A DNA stretch of 25,051 nucleotides, taken from the NCBI GenBank assembly GCA_964564845.1, contig CAZMCN010000014.1, forward strand, positions 1 through 25,051, read 5' to 3'. This stretch comes from CAYXPG01 sp964564845 (GTDB lineage: Bacteria > Planctomycetota > Phycisphaerae > Sedimentisphaerales > Anaerobacaceae). A program made the translations under genes and the position numbers. This document shows positions 22,423 to 25,051 of the stretch, piece after piece. Positions within the stretch are counted from its first letter, which is position 1; every line of letters begins with the position of its first letter. The notes beneath the pieces are model-generated. The model ran no database searches. It worked only from the letters and a program-made list of their open reading frames with translations, and had not been told where the DNA came from.

Positions 22423-22638
22423 CTAACTTTTTTTCAGTTGCTCTATAAATAAGTCAAGGTCTTTGCGGTCAAATCGAACGGAGCGGTCAATCCTGACTAC
22501 GGGGATACGTTGTGATTTTTGTAAATCCCAGAGTTTCCGCTCACAAATACACAAGTATTTCGCCGCCTGCCTGCTGGTCATAAGTTTACTCATTGTTGTA
22601 TCTTTTGTATGGTCTCGGTTAATTGTTTGCCGTTCCAT
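22423..22638 (-). CDS. Excisionase-like MerR-type HTH protein
   Basis: Small DNA-binding protein of 71 residues (56 if it starts at the ATG at 22593, MSKLMTSRQAAKYL). It is a winged-helix domain of the HTH_17/excisionase type: TSRQAAKYLCICERKLWDLQKSQRIPVVRIDRSVRFDRKDLDLFIEQL, with the characteristic RxxxxFDRKDLDLFI end. Genes of this type next to an integrase usually direct excision or regulate the element. It precedes the XRE gene by 36 bases, and the large palindrome begins 60 bases upstream of it. No strong Shine-Dalgarno site marks either start. Confidence 0.82.
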   Translation of the reverse strand: MERQTINRDHTKDTTMSKLMTSRQAAKYLCICERKLWDLQKSQRIPVVRIDRSVRFDRKDLDLFIEQLKKS

Positions 22639-22697
22639 TATTTTAGTCTTTCTGTCCTTACTATTATTTCATTTAACCTATTCTTTTTGTGTCCAAA

Positions 22698-22870
22698 TGG
22701 CGGATGTTAGTTAAGTCCTTACTGGCTATATGGCTAGCTCCGCCAAAAGCCTCTGGCGGATGATGGCGGATACCGCTAAATAGCAACAAACACCACGTCC
22801 GCCATAATCCGCCGCTTGTAAATGGCGGATATAACTTCTTTTCCGATAAGTAGTTAGCATACATTCGCCA
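22698..22870. repeat. 173-bp imperfect palindrome with eight mirror-placed TGGCGGA boxes
   Basis: Boxes on the plus strand are at 22698, 22755, 22764 and 22824; reverse-strand boxes are at 22739, 22798, 22807 and 22864 (the last, TGGCGAA, and the boxes at 22807 and 22824 are slightly altered at the edges). Reflection about position 22784 places every box on another box. Arms 22698-22771 and 22797-22870 match at about 47 of 74 positions, with matches concentrated in the boxes. It fills most of the gap between the ATPase gene and the excisionase-like gene. Origin, operator or recombination site are all possible. Confidence 0.8.
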
Positions 22871-22884
22871 AAAATCTCCCAAAA

Positions 22885-24375
22885 CTATTCTGACATAATT
22901 GCAATTCTCTCGGCAATATCTTCCGGCAAAGGCAGGGACAGGTCTGCTACATCGGCTAACTCAGGATGCTCGACCTTATGGCGGTATGGCTTAGTTTCCT
23001 TGTTGACCGTTATAATTCCTGCCGACTCCAAAGGCCAAATCCTTCGTCTGACTGTGGTATTGCTAAGTCCGCACCACTGCTCACAATCTTTTTGGGTAAA
23101 TTCAGTATCAGTGTCTGTGTGCTCTAATACTTTTTGCAGTAAATCACGGGACTGTTGATTCAGCGGAGAGTATGTACGTGCCAAAACTGTATTCATTAAG
23201 CCGTAAACTATTTCATAATCAATTTCGTCAGCTTCGATATATTCCTGGCCGGTGGTTTCATCGTGTTGTATTTGCTTTTGCTCTTGCCTCAAAAAAGCTA
23301 CTGAGTTAATCGCAAATCTGAACTGCTGATATGTTCGCCTTGTAGCAATGTTGGTTTCCGGCAGCGATATACTGTCGATGTATGGTATCCGTACCGCAAG
23401 TGGTCTCAAGAGCCTTTGTAATGTATGGTGTCGCAGGATAATTTCCTGTAGCCTTGCGTCGCTTATCGTTTGTCCTTTGGCATCTCGTCTTTGAGCTTCG
23501 ATAATCCTTTTCGTTTGGTTGGCTGACTCGTCTGTTACCAGTGGCAAAAGTCTTGTCAAATCCTCATCGTGGATATTGGCAGCGGTAGAACTCTCAAGAT
23601 AGGAAATCGGCCCTGGCTGTTCAATCATTTCAGTTTTTGGCTTTTTACCTTTGTTTGTAACGGTAACTGCTTTTCGCAGAACCCCGCTGGCAACCATTTC
23701 CCTAAAGGCTTTTGTGTTATCCTCGGCATACCCATCCTTACTGCGATGTTCGTTTACCCTCTCACCTGAAATAATAACCCTGTGCTTTAGTGAACCGCTC
23801 GGCAAGTAATAGAGAGCCTGGTCAGAAAAATCGTGTGCCTGTACTATTGCTTCCGGCGGCATAAGTTTTGAAACCGTTTCAATAATATAGGATTTACCGC
23901 TTGCTGAAGCCCCCTGAACGATAACCGAAAGCGGCTTATCGAGCAGTCTCGATGTCATAATGATATAAATCGTCAAAGAAAGCTCTTGTTCACCCGCTAT
24001 GCCTATCGCTTCAATATCACTGCTGATTTGCTCAAACAGTTTTTCACTTTTTAGCATATCAAGGGCGGCTTGCCGAATTTCTGGCGGTGTATCCTTCAAA
24101 TAATCTTTTTCTGGTTCGTTATCAGCGGTATCTTTTGCTTTTTGCCTGTCTTTTGCTATATCAGCAACTTTTTGCAATATCACCTTTTCTAACAGCTCTG
24201 ATTCTATTCCCTGATATTTTTCTGATACCTCTTTGACACAATCGTTCCGTTTTTTACTATTCGCAATATCAAGCGTATTTGAAAACAGTGGATTATCTTC
24301 GCTATCGTAAATGATAAGCGTTCCCTTTGTGCAGAACGGCTTATCGGGTTGAAAATCTATTCTTATTTCACCCAT
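22885..24375 (-). CDS. P-loop ATPase, putative element replication helicase
   Basis: 496-residue protein with one clear nucleotide-binding site: Walker A GASASGKS at 155-162, a Walker-B-like strand ending in Glu205 (HRVIISGER), a sensor-like GPISYLESSTA at 255-265 and a possible arginine finger at Arg275 (DEDLTRLLPL). The C-terminal part (about 410-475) looks like a winged helix (FTQKDCEQWCGLSNTTVRRRIWPLESAGIITV). The N-terminal 150 residues are charged and helical. It begins six bases after the TOPRIM gene, so the two form a unit, and resembles ATPases encoded beside primases in mobile elements; I cannot name the family. A helicase or initiator role is inference. Confidence 0.65.
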   Translation of the reverse strand: MGEIRIDFQPDKPFCTKGTLIIYDSEDNPLFSNTLDIANSKKRNDCVKEVSEKYQGIESELLEKVILQKVADIAKDRQKAKDTADNEPEKDYLKDTPPEIRQAALDMLKSEKLFEQISSDIEAIGIAGEQELSLTIYIIMTSRLLDKPLSVIVQGASASGKSYIIETVSKLMPPEAIVQAHDFSDQALYYLPSGSLKHRVIISGERVNEHRSKDGYAEDNTKAFREMVASGVLRKAVTVTNKGKKPKTEMIEQPGPISYLESSTAANIHDEDLTRLLPLVTDESANQTKRIIEAQRRDAKGQTISDARLQEIILRHHTLQRLLRPLAVRIPYIDSISLPETNIATRRTYQQFRFAINSVAFLRQEQKQIQHDETTGQEYIEADEIDYEIVYGLMNTVLARTYSPLNQQSRDLLQKVLEHTDTDTEFTQKDCEQWCGLSNTTVRRRIWPLESAGIITVNKETKPYRHKVEHPELADVADLSLPLPEDIAERIAIMSE

Positions 24376-24381
24376 ATTTTC

Positions 24382-25051
24382 TTAATCCTTTGCTTTTATT
24401 TGAACATTAGCGTTTCCAGTCTCTTCGATAATTTGCTTTAGGTAAGCAGTGGTAAGCCCTACTTGGAGCCATTGGCGAAGGTCTTTTATCCCTTCCGGCG
24501 GACATACAATTTTTACGTTCCGACATCGAACCGCTAAGTAATTAGCCAGCTTTTCAGCACCGGTTTTACCTGCTGTGTCGTTATCCGCCACGATGACAAT
24601 TTCCCTGTAGCCCTTCACCGCTGAAGCCGTCATTTTGACTAAGGAATTACAATTCGGCCTGCCTATGGCATTAAAACCCAAATCAAGCGCCGCTGCCGTA
24701 TCTGTCGTCCCTTCACAAATCAGTAAAAGACCTTCAGGCGGTAAATCAGCAGGGATAAACAAACCTGTTTTACTGCCGGTCAGCGAAACTTTCCGGCCAT
24801 TCGGGAATCGTCTGCGAATACCGATTATCTTGCCTTCAGCTTCCGACATTGGGAATGTATAGGCTTTGCCGTCCCAGCCGATGTTAAGTTTTGTTAAGCT
24901 CTCAGCAGAAATCTTTAACTGCTTTGTTAGTTGTTGCAGTTTTTCTTTGGTAAGCTGTTGTTTATACAGTCCTGCAAGACCGCTGAAGTTTTTTTCTTTG
25001 CCGAAAGAAGGTTTGATGATAAGGATATTCTCATCATTTACATTGATGGTA
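24382..25051 (-). CDS. TOPRIM-domain primase-like protein (5' end outside window)
   Basis: The frame is open to the right edge, so the N-terminus is missing; at least 222 residues are visible. The segment LNIGWDGKAYTFPM and KIIGIRRRFPNGRKVSL (before the TOPRIM fold) is the type found in element and phage primases, where a CHC2 zinc finger precedes it; that part would lie outside the window. The TOPRIM motifs are the glutamate in LLICEGTTDTAAALDLGF and the DxD in IVIVADNDTAGKTGAEKLA, followed by a QWLQVG end. An internal ATG at 24849 should not be taken as the start, because upstream codons are plainly coding. It probably makes primers for element replication with the ATPase that follows. Confidence 0.8.
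   Translation of the reverse strand, partial: TINVNDENILIIKPSFGKEKNFSGLAGLYKQQLTKEKLQQLTKQLKISAESLTKLNIGWDGKAYTFPMSEAEGKIIGIRRRFPNGRKVSLTGSKTGLFIPADLPPEGLLLICEGTTDTAAALDLGFNAIGRPNCNSLVKMTASAVKGYREIVIVADNDTAGKTGAEKLANYLAVRCRNVKIVCPPEGIKDLRQWLQVGLTTAYLKQIIEETGNANVQIKAKD

Larger units (their letters stand above)
20846..25051 (-). mobile_element. Integrative element at tRNA-Glu(CTC), left end (right end outside window)
   Basis: All genes from the tRNA-Glu onward lie on one strand and form a recognisable mobile module: tyrosine integrase at the tRNA, XRE regulator, excisionase-like HTH protein, P-loop ATPase and TOPRIM primase-like protein. The integrase reads into the tRNA, which marks the tRNA 3' half as one attachment end. 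No second copy of that tRNA segment is present before the right edge, so the element continues beyond it. No capsid, relaxase or secretion gene is in view, so prophage, satellite or conjugative element cannot be told apart. Confidence 0.8.

Noticed and set aside
22673..22882. 69-codon open frame on the minus strand across the palindrome
   Set aside because: It reads through the TGGCGGA boxes, has no family resemblance and a composition (Trp-, His-rich) unlike its neighbours. The DNA-level mirror symmetry explains the region better.
24847..24849. ATG at 24849 as the start of the TOPRIM gene
   Set aside because: The frame continues upstream to the window edge with a conserved-looking primase segment and no stop, so this is an internal methionine.
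24000..25051. Second attachment copy of the tRNA-Glu 3' end
   Set aside because: No match to the T-arm and acceptor sequence was found by eye before the right edge, so the element's other end is outside the window.

Overview
The window looks like the chromosome of an anaerobic or facultatively anaerobic Gram-negative bacterium. Outer-membrane genes (TolC-family channel, LptE-like and BamD-like proteins), a full Rnf electron-transport operon and a planctomycete-style tyrosine integrase suggest Planctomycetota, perhaps Phycisphaerae. That placement is inference from protein style and gene order, not from a marker gene.

Layout. (1) 1-3159, minus strand: a TolC-like outer-membrane lipoprotein followed, with an ATGA overlap, by an HlyD/MacA-type adaptor that runs off the left edge. 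(2) 3160-4037: an 878-bp non-coding stretch made of short dispersed and tandem repeats, with an outward promoter candidate near each side. (3) 4038-10975, plus strand: a BamD-like TPR protein, an LptE-like lipoprotein, FtsH, a DsbD-type reductase, endonuclease III and a LOG-family protein. (4) 11007-12803, minus strand: a TIGR03960-type radical SAM protein, divergent from an ApbE flavin transferase (12896-13960, plus). (5) 13972-19648, minus strand: an RseC-like protein followed by rnfC-D-G-E-A-B, the gene order known from acetogens. ApbE lies tail to tail with rnfB and is the expected enzyme for attaching FMN to RnfG and RnfD. (6) 19726-20526, plus strand: an M48 metalloprotease lipoprotein, then tRNA-Met(CAT) and tRNA-Glu(CTC).

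(7) 20846-25051: the left end of an integrative element inserted at tRNA-Glu(CTC). Its genes all lie on the minus strand: TOPRIM primase-like protein (cut by the right edge), P-loop ATPase, a 173-bp palindromic control region, an excisionase-like HTH protein, an XRE regulator and the integrase. The last codons of the integrase are read from the antisense strand of the tRNA.

The most unusual structures are non-coding. Upstream of the excisionase-like gene, eight TGGCGGA boxes are arranged with mirror symmetry: box positions are conserved while the sequence between them is not. Separately, several intergenic gaps hold tandem arrays with a 7- or 8-base period, a fixed core of 5-6 bases and two variable bases. 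Two of these arrays switch orientation halfway. No CRISPR array, insertion sequence or rRNA was seen.
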